Assembly (NCBI GenBank): GCA_963764205.1
Contig: CAVXRN010000004.1
Coordinates: 124,001 to 188,000 of the forward strand
Source: Chersky-840 sp963764205
GTDB lineage: Bacteria; Actinomycetota; Acidimicrobiia; Acidimicrobiales; UBA8190
Reading direction: 5' to 3'
Length of the DNA stretch: 64,000 nt
Below are positions 9,104-17,746 of this stretch, piece after piece (within the stretch, counting starts at the first letter, position 1; each line of letters opens with the position of its first letter). A program made the position numbers and the translations under genes. The notes under the pieces were generated by a model. That model worked only from the letters and a program-made list of their open reading frames with translations. It had not been told where the DNA came from and made no database searches.

Positions 9104-10144
9104 CTACTGGAACCGGTCGAGCTGCTCGATGATGTCGGGGAACACGTCGTGGGCGACGTCACGACCGATGAGCGCGTCGAGGTGTGCGTAGTCGGGGAGG
9201 ACCTGGAGCGTGTAGTCCTGGGGTCCGTTGTGCTGTCGGAGCCAGGTGAGGGTCTTCTCGGTCCCCTCGGGATGGAAGATGTAGTTCCGCTCGCCTGCCA
9301 GGAAGTGGATGGGCACACCCCGAAGCAGGTCCGGTCGCTGCAGGTAGCGGTCGCGCCCGTGCGCGTCGACGGCCCGTCCTTTCTGCATCATCAGGCCCAG
9401 GTGCTCGAGACAGCGGATGTTGGCCACACCGAACATGTCGGGCAGTGCCTTGTGCGTCGGGTCGTCGAGCTGCGCGTGGCGATGGGTGAGCCCGAAGATG
9501 GCATTGATCCACCGGCACACCGGCAGGTCACAGGCTTCGTCGGGAGGAAGCGGCACGGCGTGGAGAGCGAGGTCGAGCACAACGTTGCCGGCGGTCCGTT
9601 CGTCGTCGGGATGCAGCAGCTGTTGGTTGACCGCTTCGAGGAGGTTGCCGACGTGCAGGTCCGACTCGAGCACCTTGAGCCTCGAGGTCATGGGATGCAG
9701 AGAGAACTGCGCACACACGGCCGAGCGGACCTTGCCCTGCATGCCGTTCTCGCCGTCAAGCAGGGCCATGAGCAGCGACACCGATCCGACGCAGTGGCCG
9801 AACACCTGCACGGAGTCGGCGCCGGTCACACGTCGAACCTCGTCGACGGCGCGGGGCCAGTCCAGATAGGCGATGTCGTCGACGGTGAACTGCGTCTCGG
9901 CCGAAGGGAGGTCGATGGCAGCCCGGTAGTCGAAAAGCCAGACGTCGTATTCCGCGTCGAGCAGCATCTCGACCAGGTTGGGGTGGATGGTCGGCGTGAG
10001 CAACGACGTCGTCGACATGGCGAAGCCCGACGCCAGCATCACGGGCCCTTTGGTCCCGCCCCGGTACCGCACCAATCGAGAGCAGGCGTCAGGAACGTCC
10101 CCCGAGACGTGCCAGCGGCCGTCGGGGTCGCACAGCGACACCAC
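9104..10144 (-). CDS. Alpha/beta hydrolase, probably the C-terminal domain of a split larger protein
   Basis: A 346-residue alpha/beta hydrolase with KGPVMLASGFAMS as the oxyanion strand, FGHCVGS as the nucleophile elbow (Ser within G-x-C-x-G-S rather than plain G-x-S-x-G, so the active residue needs checking) and LPDYAHLDALIG for the catalytic His. It resembles hydrolase domains that follow GMC sterol oxidases in multidomain actinobacterial proteins. The frame is open upstream of the nominal GTG and encodes a Pro/Arg-rich linker (VVLDAPPPRRRSGDDE) typical of an interdomain link. The preceding gene runs past this start in another frame. A one-base loss near 10200 would split one ORF into these two. 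Confidence 0.75.
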   Translation of the reverse strand: MVSLCDPDGRWHVSGDVPDACSRLVRYRGGTKGPVMLASGFAMSTTSLLTPTIHPNLVEMLLDAEYDVWLFDYRAAIDLPSAETQFTVDDIAYLDWPRAVDEVRRVTGADSVQVFGHCVGSVSLLMALLDGENGMQGKVRSAVCAQFSLHPMTSRLKVLESDLHVGNLLEAVNQQLLHPDDERTAGNVVLDLALHAVPLPPDEACDLPVCRWINAIFGLTHRHAQLDDPTHKALPDMFGVANIRCLEHLGLMMQKGRAVDAHGRDRYLQRPDLLRGVPIHFLAGERNYIFHPEGTEKTLTWLRQHNGPQDYTLQVLPDYAHLDALIGRDVAHDVFPDIIEQLDRFQ

Positions 10145-10845
10145 CTCGTCGTCACCGGACCGTCGCCGGGGCGGGGGCGCGTCGAGGACGACGGGGTTGA
10201 GACCGGAAAACGCCCCAACTCGTTGAGCGCACCTCCGTAGAAGGGCCAGATCGAGCGAGCGAACATGGCGACGAAGCTGACCAGATACCGCTCGCGCGCG
10301 GCGCGACTGACGTGCAGCACCTCGGCGTGCGCCAACAGGTGGTGCACGTCGGTGAGACCGATGTGCATGATGCCCAACGCCCGCACGGCGCCGTCGTCGG
10401 GGGCGTCGCCGTCATAGACCGTGACGTAGAGCGTCGTCGTGTGCTTCCACGCCGCCAGGATCGAGCCCACACTGATGACCTTGTGCCCTTCGAGGAAGAA
10501 CGTCTGGGACGGTTCGGTGCGCGACCGCAGGGTCATGCGGTACCGCATCCAGTCGGTGTCGACCTCTTCGGGGTGGCGCTCGAGGAGCACGAAGGTTCCC
10601 CCCACGACGTCCAGCGGGCTCGGGCACAGCATGGGCGCCAGCACCGTCCCTGTCAGCGTGGCCGGCGAGCTGGCGTCCTCCAGCAGGGCCGGGAGGTCGC
10701 TGTGGGTGATCGTGGTCTCGAACTGGATGGAGGTGCCCTGGGCGCGGCCGGCCTCATAGGCGGCCTCGTAGTCCCCGCCCATCCGATCCGCCGCGGACAG
10801 ATAGCCGGACATGCGTTCGTTGAACCGAAGTGTCGGAGTGGTCAT
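10039..10845 (-). CDS. Middle-domain protein of a GMC oxidoreductase/hydrolase set, frame-broken
   Basis: The ATG at 10845 lies five bases after the GMC oxidase stop. Residues 1-215 look like a real, folded domain of unknown function (MTTPTLRFNERMSGYLS at the start; FFLEGHKVISVG and ALGIMHIGLTDVHHLL inside), found in multidomain cholesterol-oxidase-like proteins between the flavin domain and a hydrolase domain. From about base 10205 the frame degenerates into low-complexity Ser/Arg/Pro sequence and stops at 10039, while the hydrolase frame takes over. Read continuously with one base restored, 10845 to 9104 gives about 580 residues. It is either a recently split gene or an assembly indel. Confidence 0.65.
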   Translation of the reverse strand: MTTPTLRFNERMSGYLSAADRMGGDYEAAYEAGRAQGTSIQFETTITHSDLPALLEDASSPATLTGTVLAPMLCPSPLDVVGGTFVLLERHPEEVDTDWMRYRMTLRSRTEPSQTFFLEGHKVISVGSILAAWKHTTTLYVTVYDGDAPDDGAVRALGIMHIGLTDVHHLLAHAEVLHVSRAARERYLVSFVAMFARSIWPFYGGALNELGRFPVSTPSSSTRPRPGDGPVTTRWCRCATPTAAGTSRGTFLTPALDWCGTGAGPKGP

Positions 10846-10850
10846 CGGTG

Positions 10851-12557
10851 TCACCGGCCCTTCATGTCGTCGATCATCTGGTCGGCAAAGCGGTCCGCCA
10901 GCGCAGCGATGGTGAGACTCGGGTTGGCACCGACCGGCCCGGGCATGACCGACCCGTCGGCGACGTGCAGACGGGGATGGCCGTGGACACGTCCCCACTC
11001 GTCGACGACGCCGTGCTGTGCGGTGAGACCCATGGCACATCCGCCCAGAGGATGGACCGTCACGAATCGCCGGAGCATCGTCGTGACGGGGTCTTCGAGA
11101 AATCGCGCCCCCAGGGCATCGGCGACGGCCCGGCTGGTGCGGACCACGTCGCGGTAGAACGCATCCGATGGCTTCTTGGTCCATGCGAGGGTCAGGTCCC
11201 CGTCCCGGTCGAGCCCGAGGACGCCGTCGGGGACGTCGAGGCCCATCCCGAGCAACGGGAGCGAACCCTCCGAGAGCGCGTTGCCGCCCAGCAGGTCCTG
11301 GAGATCCGACGCCAGACTCGTTCCACGACGGCCACCGCGCGCCCGCAGTCGACGTAGCGCGAAGGTCGCGAGGCGCGCGACCGTGGTCGGCAGCGACCCC
11401 ACCTGCAAGATCCACGACAGTGACGCGGGGTAGCCGGCGTCTTGGAGGTAGAAGCCCCGCGCCCCGGCGTCGGCACCGTCGCGCTCGTCGGGCGAGCGCA
11501 GCGTGCTCGTGATCACCGGGCCGTGCGACGGGTCGATCTGGACCGGGGTCCGCCCGCGCTGGCCCGGCGCGTGCTCCTTGGCGGACAACGCCGCGGTGAG
11601 CAGGTCGCCGTTGCCGGAGAACCCCCGGCCCAGCATGGGGCTCAATCCCCTGAGCAGATGACGGCTGCGCAACAACAGGTGCGTCGACCCGAGCGTGCCC
11701 GCCGCCAGCACCAGGTGACGCGCCGCCACCGTGGTCTCGACCTGGTCGGGATGGTGGACGTAGCGCACGACGTACCCTGCGTCGTCGGGCGTCGGCTCGA
11801 AGCCCCGGACCTCGGCCAGCGTCCGGATCTCGGCCCCGGCGCGCTCGGCCCGCGTGAGGTAGTTGAAGTCGAGGGAGTTCTTCGACCCGAAGTTGCACCC
11901 GATGTCGCACTCACCGCACAGGCGACACGTCTGTCGATCGCGGTCATGCAGATTGCGGACCGGTTCCTCGATCTTCTCACCCGGGACGGGGGGTCGGCCG
12001 TCGTTGGCGAAGGTCACCGCCAACTGGGGCAAGTACCATTGCTTGCGTTTCGGGTCGACCCCATCCCAGGTCGTCTCGTCGTAGCCGAGTGAGGCGGCGG
12101 CGGCTCGCAGTCCCGCCGTCTTTCGCACCGCCGAATACGGCGTCACCCCGAAGGGGAAGACCTGGGCACCGAGGGCCTTCTCGACCGCGTCGTAGTGGGG
12201 GTCGAGCGCAGCTCGTGTCACCGGCCATGGACGGAGCTCGCCCTGCACTTCGGTTTCGAACCAGTGCTCGTCCTTGCGGATGAGGACGTTGGCGTAGATG
12301 AGCGACCCACCACCCAGACCGGCCGACACGATCGTGTCGATATGGGAGAACGACCGCACGTCGAACAACCCGAAGCGACGGCGCGCCGGGTCCCAGAAGT
12401 TGCCGGCGAATCCGTGCGGCGTCCTCGGGAACGAATCGGGGGGGTAGGCGGCGCCGCGCTCGAGCACGAGGACGTCCATCCCGGCGTCCGCGAGCCGAAA
12501 CGAGGTCACGGCGCCGCCGAAACCAGAGCCCACGACCACGACGTCGAATTCCTCCAC
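10851..12557 (-). CDS. GMC-family FAD oxidoreductase, cholesterol-oxidase-like
   Basis: A 568-residue flavoenzyme starting at a GTG preceded by GAGGGAG. The FAD-binding motif VVVGSGFGGAVTSFRLADAG is at residues 7-26, followed by LVLERG. GLGGGSLIYANV matches the second GMC signature, and HPLGGCAMG near the C-terminus carries the conserved His. An unusual Cys-rich stretch (CRLCGECDIGCNFGSK) precedes the substrate domain; similar stretches occur in cholesterol-oxidase-like enzymes, though a ferredoxin-like cluster cannot be excluded. The likely reaction is oxidation of a sterol or other secondary alcohol. It is first in an operon with the middle-domain and hydrolase frames. Confidence 0.85.
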   Translation of the reverse strand: MEEFDVVVVGSGFGGAVTSFRLADAGMDVLVLERGAAYPPDSFPRTPHGFAGNFWDPARRRFGLFDVRSFSHIDTIVSAGLGGGSLIYANVLIRKDEHWFETEVQGELRPWPVTRAALDPHYDAVEKALGAQVFPFGVTPYSAVRKTAGLRAAAASLGYDETTWDGVDPKRKQWYLPQLAVTFANDGRPPVPGEKIEEPVRNLHDRDRQTCRLCGECDIGCNFGSKNSLDFNYLTRAERAGAEIRTLAEVRGFEPTPDDAGYVVRYVHHPDQVETTVAARHLVLAAGTLGSTHLLLRSRHLLRGLSPMLGRGFSGNGDLLTAALSAKEHAPGQRGRTPVQIDPSHGPVITSTLRSPDERDGADAGARGFYLQDAGYPASLSWILQVGSLPTTVARLATFALRRLRARGGRRGTSLASDLQDLLGGNALSEGSLPLLGMGLDVPDGVLGLDRDGDLTLAWTKKPSDAFYRDVVRTSRAVADALGARFLEDPVTTMLRRFVTVHPLGGCAMGLTAQHGVVDEWGRVHGHPRLHVADGSVMPGPVGANPSLTIAALADRFADQMIDDMKGR

Positions 12558-12672
12558 GGAACTCCCTCACGCAGCTCTCGCACCGAGTCCGCCCCGCACG
12601 ACTGCAGTGTGAGTGCAGCACTGGCACCTGGCTCACAGACCACTCACGCGCGCCGGAGACCCCGCATAGCCT

Positions 12673-12693
12673 GGGCTCGGGCGCCCCGAGCCC
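12673..12693. promoter_or_regulatory. Perfect hairpin in the divergent leader
   Basis: GGGCTCGGG and CCCGAGCCC pair perfectly around a three-base loop, 34 bases before the GNAT start and between two divergent genes. It could be an untranslated-leader structure or an operator; no T-run follows. Confidence 0.35.
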
Positions 12694-12727
12694 TCGATGG
12701 TCGGCGCCCTCGCACCCCGGAGATCCG

Positions 12728-13558
12728 ATGACCCCCTTGGAGCAGCTCGACGCCGGCCGACTCGACGACGTCGTCGAGCTGTGTCGACGCTGCCTCCCCG
12801 AGCCCCCCACCCGAGCCGAGCTTGCTGCCAGCCTCTACAGCCCCGACCAACCGGTCAGCGTGTTGGGCCGACCCGGCGTCGGCATCGTGGCGACGGTGTG
12901 GACGGGTGCCCAGGGCTTCGTCCGCCTCCTCGGCGTCGACCCCGGCGTGCGGGGCCGCGGCCATGGGACCGCTCTGCTGCGCGCTGCGGAGGACGACCTG
13001 TCGGCGCGAGGGGCCACCAGCGTCCAGATCGGCGCCGACCCGCCCTACTACCTCTATCCCGGCGTCGAGTCCATCCACACGGCCATGCTCTGTCTCCTCG
13101 AGCGCCACCGGTACCAACGGGGCGAGTCCAACATCAACATGGGCGTGGACCTCGAGACCCTTCCCCCCGATCCCGGAGGCCACCAACTGGCGGGGCCGGG
13201 CGAGCGCCACGAGGTAGCGGCGTGGATGCGGGCCCACTGGCCCGACTGGGAAGCAGAAGCGCTGCGCGCCCTCGGGAGGTCGACGCTCGTCGTCTCCCGC
13301 GACGACGCCGGATTGGCGGGGTTCTGCGCCTATGACGTGAACCGCTCGGGCATCCTCGGCCCGACGGCAGTGCGGGGTGACCTCTGGGGTCGAGGAATGG
13401 GCCGGCCGCTGCTCATCGGTGCCCTGCACCGCATGCGGGCCTCGGGAATGCGGCGGGCCGAGGTGGCGTGGGTGGGCCCGATCCGCCCCTATGCCCGCGC
13501 CGGGGCCACCGTGAGCCGGGTGTTCTTCGTCTACCGGCGGGCGCTGCGAGCCACCTGA
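12728..13558 (+). CDS. GNAT-family N-acetyltransferase with two tandem domains
   Basis: A 276-residue protein; GGAG lies 7-8 bases before the ATG. The first GNAT domain (about 1-140) has the acetyl-CoA pyrophosphate loop VRGRGHGTALLRAAEDDL after LLGVDPG. The second (about 145-276) has a matching, less canonical loop, DLWGRGMGRPLLIGALHRM. Tandem GNAT proteins of this size occur widely in actinobacteria and acetylate small amines or protein N-termini. The substrate is not predictable here. The gene diverges from the GMC oxidase and lies just before the copper amine oxidase, with 41 bases between. Confidence 0.8.
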   Translation: MTPLEQLDAGRLDDVVELCRRCLPEPPTRAELAASLYSPDQPVSVLGRPGVGIVATVWTGAQGFVRLLGVDPGVRGRGHGTALLRAAEDDLSARGATSVQIGADPPYYLYPGVESIHTAMLCLLERHRYQRGESNINMGVDLETLPPDPGGHQLAGPGERHEVAAWMRAHWPDWEAEALRALGRSTLVVSRDDAGLAGFCAYDVNRSGILGPTAVRGDLWGRGMGRPLLIGALHRMRASGMRRAEVAWVGPIRPYARAGATVSRVFFVYRRALRAT

Positions 13559-13586
13559 CCATTTGCCGCTCCGACGGGGCTCCCCC

Positions 13587-13592
13587 TACCGT
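13587..13592 (+). promoter_or_regulatory. Leaderless -10 element of the amine oxidase gene
   Basis: TACCGT lies seven bases before the GTG at 13600. The same geometry occurs at several other genes here and favours that GTG over the one at 13591, which overlaps the element. Confidence 0.5.
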
Positions 13593-13599
13593 GACGACG

Positions 13600-15519
13600 G
13601 TGGCGCAGGCTGTGTCCTCGACGGAGGTGAAGCACCCGCTGGCGGCGTTGACCGGGGGCGAGATCGCGGCCGCCGTGGCACTGGTGCGATCCGACCCGAC
13701 CTTCACCGAGGCGACCCGGTTCGCCTACATCGGGTTGCTCGAGCCCTCCAAGGACCAGGTGCGGGCGTGGGCCCCGGGGCAGCCCGTCGAGCGACGGGTC
13801 CGGCTCATGCTCGTGGCGGGACCGCACGCGAACGTCGTCGAAGCGGTGGCGTCACTGCACAGCGGCGAGCTGTCGATGACCGACGTCAGCGGCGTCCGGC
13901 CCGGCTTGCTCTTCGAGGAGTCCTTCGCGGCGATCGTGGCGGTCCACGAGAACGTCCAGTGGCAAGAGGCGATGCGCAAACGCGGCATCGAGGACCTCGA
14001 CACCGTGCAGATCGACCCCTGGCCGGCCGGCTCGTTCGGCGTGGCACACGAAGAGGGGCGCCGCATCTGCCGGTGTCTGTTCTACGTCCGTCACACACCC
14101 GACGACAACGGGTACGCGCACCCCATCGAAGGTGTGGTCGCCTTCGTCGACATGGCCCGCGGGGAGGTGCTCGAGATCATCGACACCGGGATCGTGCCCA
14201 TCCCCCCCGAGTGTGGGAACTACTACCCCGAAACAATCGCGCCCCGCACGGATCTGAAGCCCCTCGAGATCACCCAGCCCGAAGGTCCGAGCTTCTCGGT
14301 GGACGGGAACCACGTCCGCTGGCAGAAGTGGTCCTTCCGGGTCTCGATGGATTCGGTGGAAGGACTGATCCTGCACGAGATCGGCTACGAGGACGGCGGC
14401 CACATTCGTCCCGTCCTCTTCCGGGCCTCGGTCACCGAGATGGTGGTGCCCTACGGAGATCCCGGTCCCATGCACGGCTGGAAGAACGCATTCGACGCGG
14501 GCGAATGGGGACTGGGGCGGATGGCGAACTCCCTCGCCCTCGGGTGTGACTGTCTGGGCGTCATCCACTATTTCGACGCCGTCTTCAGCTCTGAAGGTGG
14601 CCATCCCTATGTGGTGCAGAACGCCATCTGCATGCACGAAGAGGACTACGGGATCCTGTGGAAGCACAATGACCCCCGCGGCGACCGCAACGAAGTGCGT
14701 CGGTCGCGTCGCCTCGTGGTCAGCACGATCGCCACGGTCGGCAACTACGACTACGGGTTCTACTGGTACTTCTACCTCGACGGGACGATCCAATTCGAGG
14801 TCAAGCTCACCGGCATCCTCTCCACCATGGCGGTCGCGCCCGGAGAGCAGCCGGAGTTCGCATCGATGGTGGCACCCCAGCTCGCCGCGCCGTTCCACCA
14901 GCACCTCTTCAACGTCCGCCTCGACGCCGACGTCGACGGGCCCGCCAACTCCGTGTACGAAGTCGACACGCATCCGGTGCCCCCGGGCCCGGACAACCCG
15001 TGGTCGAACGCCTTCGCGCCGGTGGCGACCCTGCTCGAGACCGAGAGCCGGGCGCGCCGGGTCGTCGACCCCGCGGCCAGCCGCCACTGGAAGATCGTGA
15101 ACCCGCGCTCGCACAACCGCCTCGGCCTCCCCGTGGCCTACAAGCTCGTGCCCGGCTCGACACCGACACTGCTCGCCCACCCGGACTCGAGCGTGGCCAA
15201 GCGGGCCGGGTTCGCCACCCGCAACCTTTGGGTCACTCCCTACGATCGGGGCGAGCGCCGTGCCGCGGGCGACTACCCCAACCAGCACGCGGGCGGGGAC
15301 GGACTGCCGAAATGGACCGCCGCGGACCGGTCCATCGTGGAGACCGACATCGTGCTCTGGTACACCTTCGGCGTCACCCACCTGCCCCGCCCCGAGGACT
15401 GGCCGGTGATGCCGGTGGAGTACGCGGGGTTCACCTTGGTGCCCGTCGGCTTCTTCGACCGCAACCCTGCGCTCGACGTGCCTGCGCCTCCCGGCGCCCA
15501 CTGCAACGCCGAGGAGTAG
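13600..15519 (+). CDS. Copper-containing primary amine oxidase
   Basis: A 639-residue quinoenzyme that oxidises primary amines to aldehydes with release of ammonia and hydrogen peroxide. The N-Y-D motif in ATVGNYDYGFYWYF contains Tyr383, the expected precursor of the topaquinone cofactor. YFDAVFSSEGG and NAICMHEEDYGILWKHND match the conserved substrate channel and active-site region, and PFHQHLFNVRLD supplies two copper-ligand histidines. The length fits bacterial histamine/phenethylamine oxidases lacking the extra N-terminal domain of the E. coli enzyme. No signal peptide is seen, so it is probably cytoplasmic. The physiological amine is unknown. It is a monocistronic gene converging with the nuclease operon. 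Confidence 0.92.
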   Translation: MAQAVSSTEVKHPLAALTGGEIAAAVALVRSDPTFTEATRFAYIGLLEPSKDQVRAWAPGQPVERRVRLMLVAGPHANVVEAVASLHSGELSMTDVSGVRPGLLFEESFAAIVAVHENVQWQEAMRKRGIEDLDTVQIDPWPAGSFGVAHEEGRRICRCLFYVRHTPDDNGYAHPIEGVVAFVDMARGEVLEIIDTGIVPIPPECGNYYPETIAPRTDLKPLEITQPEGPSFSVDGNHVRWQKWSFRVSMDSVEGLILHEIGYEDGGHIRPVLFRASVTEMVVPYGDPGPMHGWKNAFDAGEWGLGRMANSLALGCDCLGVIHYFDAVFSSEGGHPYVVQNAICMHEEDYGILWKHNDPRGDRNEVRRSRRLVVSTIATVGNYDYGFYWYFYLDGTIQFEVKLTGILSTMAVAPGEQPEFASMVAPQLAAPFHQHLFNVRLDADVDGPANSVYEVDTHPVPPGPDNPWSNAFAPVATLLETESRARRVVDPAASRHWKIVNPRSHNRLGLPVAYKLVPGSTPTLLAHPDSSVAKRAGFATRNLWVTPYDRGERRAAGDYPNQHAGGDGLPKWTAADRSIVETDIVLWYTFGVTHLPRPEDWPVMPVEYAGFTLVPVGFFDRNPALDVPAPPGAHCNAEE

Positions 15520-15523
15520 GCCT

Positions 15524-16430
15524 TCAGGCTACGGCGCCGTCCACGGCCACGATCTCTGCGCTCGGCCCGCGCCCGTCGCCGGCACCCTCGGCGTCGATGC
15601 GACTGTCGACCCACGTCGCGACGCTCGCCACGACGGCGGTCACCGTGGCGCGCAGTGCCTCGAGATCGACGGGCAACACCCGGACCTGGCCGCTCTGGGG
15701 CCACACCCCGACGACTCGGCACGGCGCCACCTGGGCATCGCGACCGAGTGCCGCGACCAACCCGGGGTAGCCGAGCTCGACCCGCCAATCGGCCTGGCAC
15801 CGCCCCGACCCGACGACGAGCAGCGCAGGCCGGCGTCCGACGAGCGCTCGGACCTCGGCGCGCCCCTTCAGCACGATCGGTGTCCCGCCCGGACACGGCC
15901 ACCAATCGTCGCGGCCTCCGATGACCGGCCGGGGAACCTGCCGCCAATCCACCGCGCTGAGCACCTGGGTCGCCCACGTGATGGACTCGGCCGCCACCAC
16001 GGCCCGACCACCCGCAGGCAACCCGGCGTACCACTGCGCCCACCACGGGACCCTGACGGCGCCGGTGCCGAGGGTGGCGTCCTCGATCCCCTCGGCCAGC
16101 ACCTCGGCGACAGCCATCGCGGGGGCCGGAGCCAGGCCTCGGACACACCGACCGACGGCCGCGATGCCCACCGCCCGGCGACAGGAGCGGGGCGAGGGCA
16201 CGAACGTGTCGTCGAAGGCACGACACTGGTCGGGGTTGCGATGAGCGACACGCACCTTGAAGGCGTCGATCTGGAGGCGCTCGCCCGGGGGAAGTTCTGC
16301 TCCCAGTGCCTGCAGGTCGCGCACGAGGTCCGCGGTGGAGCTGCGCCAACGGCGCCGGCGCCACATCCTCGATGGCCGGTGCCACGAAGGCGTCGGTCAG
16401 CCATGCCACGCGGGGCGGGACCGCCGTCAC
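15524..16430 (-). CDS. Degenerate PD-(D/E)XK-like paralogue, frame-broken
   Basis: The GTG at 16430 overlaps the stop of the upstream nuclease gene (GTGA). The first 30 residues (VTAVPPRVAWLTDAFVAPA) are in one frame; near 16350 the coding frame moves, continuing SSTADLVRDLQALGAELPPG to the stop at 15524. Removing one base gives exactly 302 codons. The C-terminal half parallels the nuclease next door: GRAEVRALVGRRPALLVVGSG stands where that protein has VVDLML and VELKSG, so the acidic and Lys residues of the active site are lost, and no C-terminal Cys cluster is present. I infer a catalytically dead partner. The family link is by eye and needs structure comparison. Confidence 0.55.
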
Positions 16431-17402
16431 CGCGGTCCCCCGTCCGGCTCGGCCAGCGCGCCGGGGACGAGCGGCACGTCGGTGCCGGCGCGCTGCTGGC
16501 CCGGGACACAGCTCGGGAGTCCCACACACCAGGCGCACAGATGGTTCGGGTGGCGGGCTGGCTCGGCTCCGGCCGCGACCCGGCACAGTCTCATGGCTCC
16601 GTCGAGCGTCCGGGCGAGCGCGCCCACGAGGGTGTCCTCACCCACCGGCTCGGCGTCGAGCTCGCCCGTGGCGCTGTAGTACGTGGCGATGCGGAAGGGT
16701 GGAGCCCCGCTGCGGAGCGCTTCGAGGAGCGCGTAGAAGTGCAGATCAGGCCGGTGCTCGAGACGCCGCGCCCCCGACTTGAGCTCGACCAGGCATACCG
16801 AGGCCCGTTCCTGGGCGGGGCTCCCGAGCATGAGGTCCACCACCCCGGCGAGCACGACGCGGCCGCCGCACAGCGGGACCTCGAGTCGCTCCTGGGTGCG
16901 GGGCAACCACGCCGGGCTCGGGACCGGCCACCGCTGCGTGATCATGGTGGCCTGCTCCGACACGTCGTCGGTGAGCCGTCGTCGCAGCGTCTCGGGCAGT
17001 CCCGAGACGAACTCGACCACACCGTCACGATCGCCCTCCGCCTCGAAGGCGGCCAGGGCGTCGGACCAGGGCTCGTCGATGACCCCGGTCGTGACCCATT
17101 GGCGGAACAGCGCGTCCACCAAGCTCCCCCGGGCCAACTCCACGGTGTTCACGCGGTGGAGCAGCGCGCCCTGCGACCTGATGGGCCTCGCACAGAAGGA
17201 CCTGGGTGAGCGCGTCCTTGTTCACCCGAACGAGGTCGACATCGGCCGGCAACGCCGCCACCGACTCCACCAGGCCGTCCTCGAGCCAGTCACGCAGGCC
17301 GCCCGCCAACCCCGGGTCGACGACGGGCCGGGGGATCCCGTCGCCCCGGAGTCGACGGAGCAACCCGTCCCGCTCCAACACACCGGCCACCGCGGACCGC
17401 AT
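16427..17402 (-). CDS. PD-(D/E)XK nuclease with Cas4/AddB-like cysteine cluster, frame-broken
   Basis: A RecB-family nuclease-like protein of about 324 residues if one extra base near 17178 is removed. The N-terminal part (AVAGVLERDGLLRRL to DALTQVLLCEAHQ) and the rest (QGALLHRVNTVELARGS onward) lie in frames one base apart, and the total length is 325 codons plus one base. The core has VVDLMLG then VCLVELKSG, the D...ExK signature, followed by DLHFYALLEAL. Near the end CAWCVGLPSC is C-x2-C-x5-C; with the upstream LLCEAHQ Cys this is the four-Cys layout of iron-sulfur nucleases such as AddB and Cas4. No helicase or cas gene is nearby. The start is uncertain; GTG at 17435 is the longer option. 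Confidence 0.65.
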
Positions 17403-17525
17403 CCCTGCTCTAGGCACCGCCTCACAATGCACCACGGGTGTGACGAGGGGCCGGATCGTCCCCTCGATCGCCGCCGGTGGTCCCGAATCCCACCCGCGAC
17501 GCCGCGGTCGGCCGGGGCACCCCGG

Positions 17526-17539
17526 TAACCTGAACAGGT
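17526..17539 (+). promoter_or_regulatory. -10 element and palindrome before the patatin leader ORF
   Basis: TAACCT at 17526-17531 lies nine bases before the ATG at 17541. It overlaps ACCTGAACAGGT, a perfect 12-base palindrome apart from its two central bases, at 17528-17539, a possible operator. Confidence 0.4.
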
Positions 17540-17540
17540 C

Positions 17541-17606
17541 ATGGACGTCACCAGCACGGGCCTCGCCCCGGGCACCGACAGGGCCAGGCCGGAGGGCTCG
17601 GCGTGA
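17541..17606 (+). CDS. Possible 21-residue leader peptide
   Basis: This ATG-initiated ORF encodes MDVTSTGLAPGTDRARPEGS plus Ala. Its TGA overlaps the GTG of the next small gene as GTGA. The sequence has no hydrophobic or catalytic feature, so a translation-coupling role is more likely than a function of its own. It may be leaderless, given the TAACCT element upstream. Confidence 0.4.
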   Translation: MDVTSTGLAPGTDRARPEGSA

Positions 17607-17746
17607 CCCTCGCGTTCGACGTGCTCTTCGGTGTCTTCGTCGTGGCCATCCTCACGCTGGCCGTGGTCGCCGTCCGCTGGGGCGTGCGCCGTGACCGCGC
17701 CGCCCGCGCCGCCGCGGTCACGAGGCCCAACGGCGGTACCTCGTGA
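17603..17746 (+). CDS. Small single-span membrane protein
   Basis: A 47-residue protein starting at a GTG with GGAGGG ten bases upstream. Residues 5-27 (FDVLFGVFVVAILTLAVVAV) form one membrane helix; the following Arg-rich segment (RWGVRRDRAARAA) predicts a cytoplasmic C-terminus. The TGA overlaps the patatin GTG as GTGA, so translation of the two is probably coupled. It may help anchor or regulate the phospholipase at the membrane, which is inference from coupling only. Confidence 0.6.
   Translation: MTLAFDVLFGVFVVAILTLAVVAVRWGVRRDRAARAAAVTRPNGGTS

Noticed and set aside
16427..17402. CRISPR-associated Cas4
   Set aside because: The Cys and PD-(D/E)XK layout is similar, but no cas1, cas2 or repeat array is present, so only a general nuclease call is justified.
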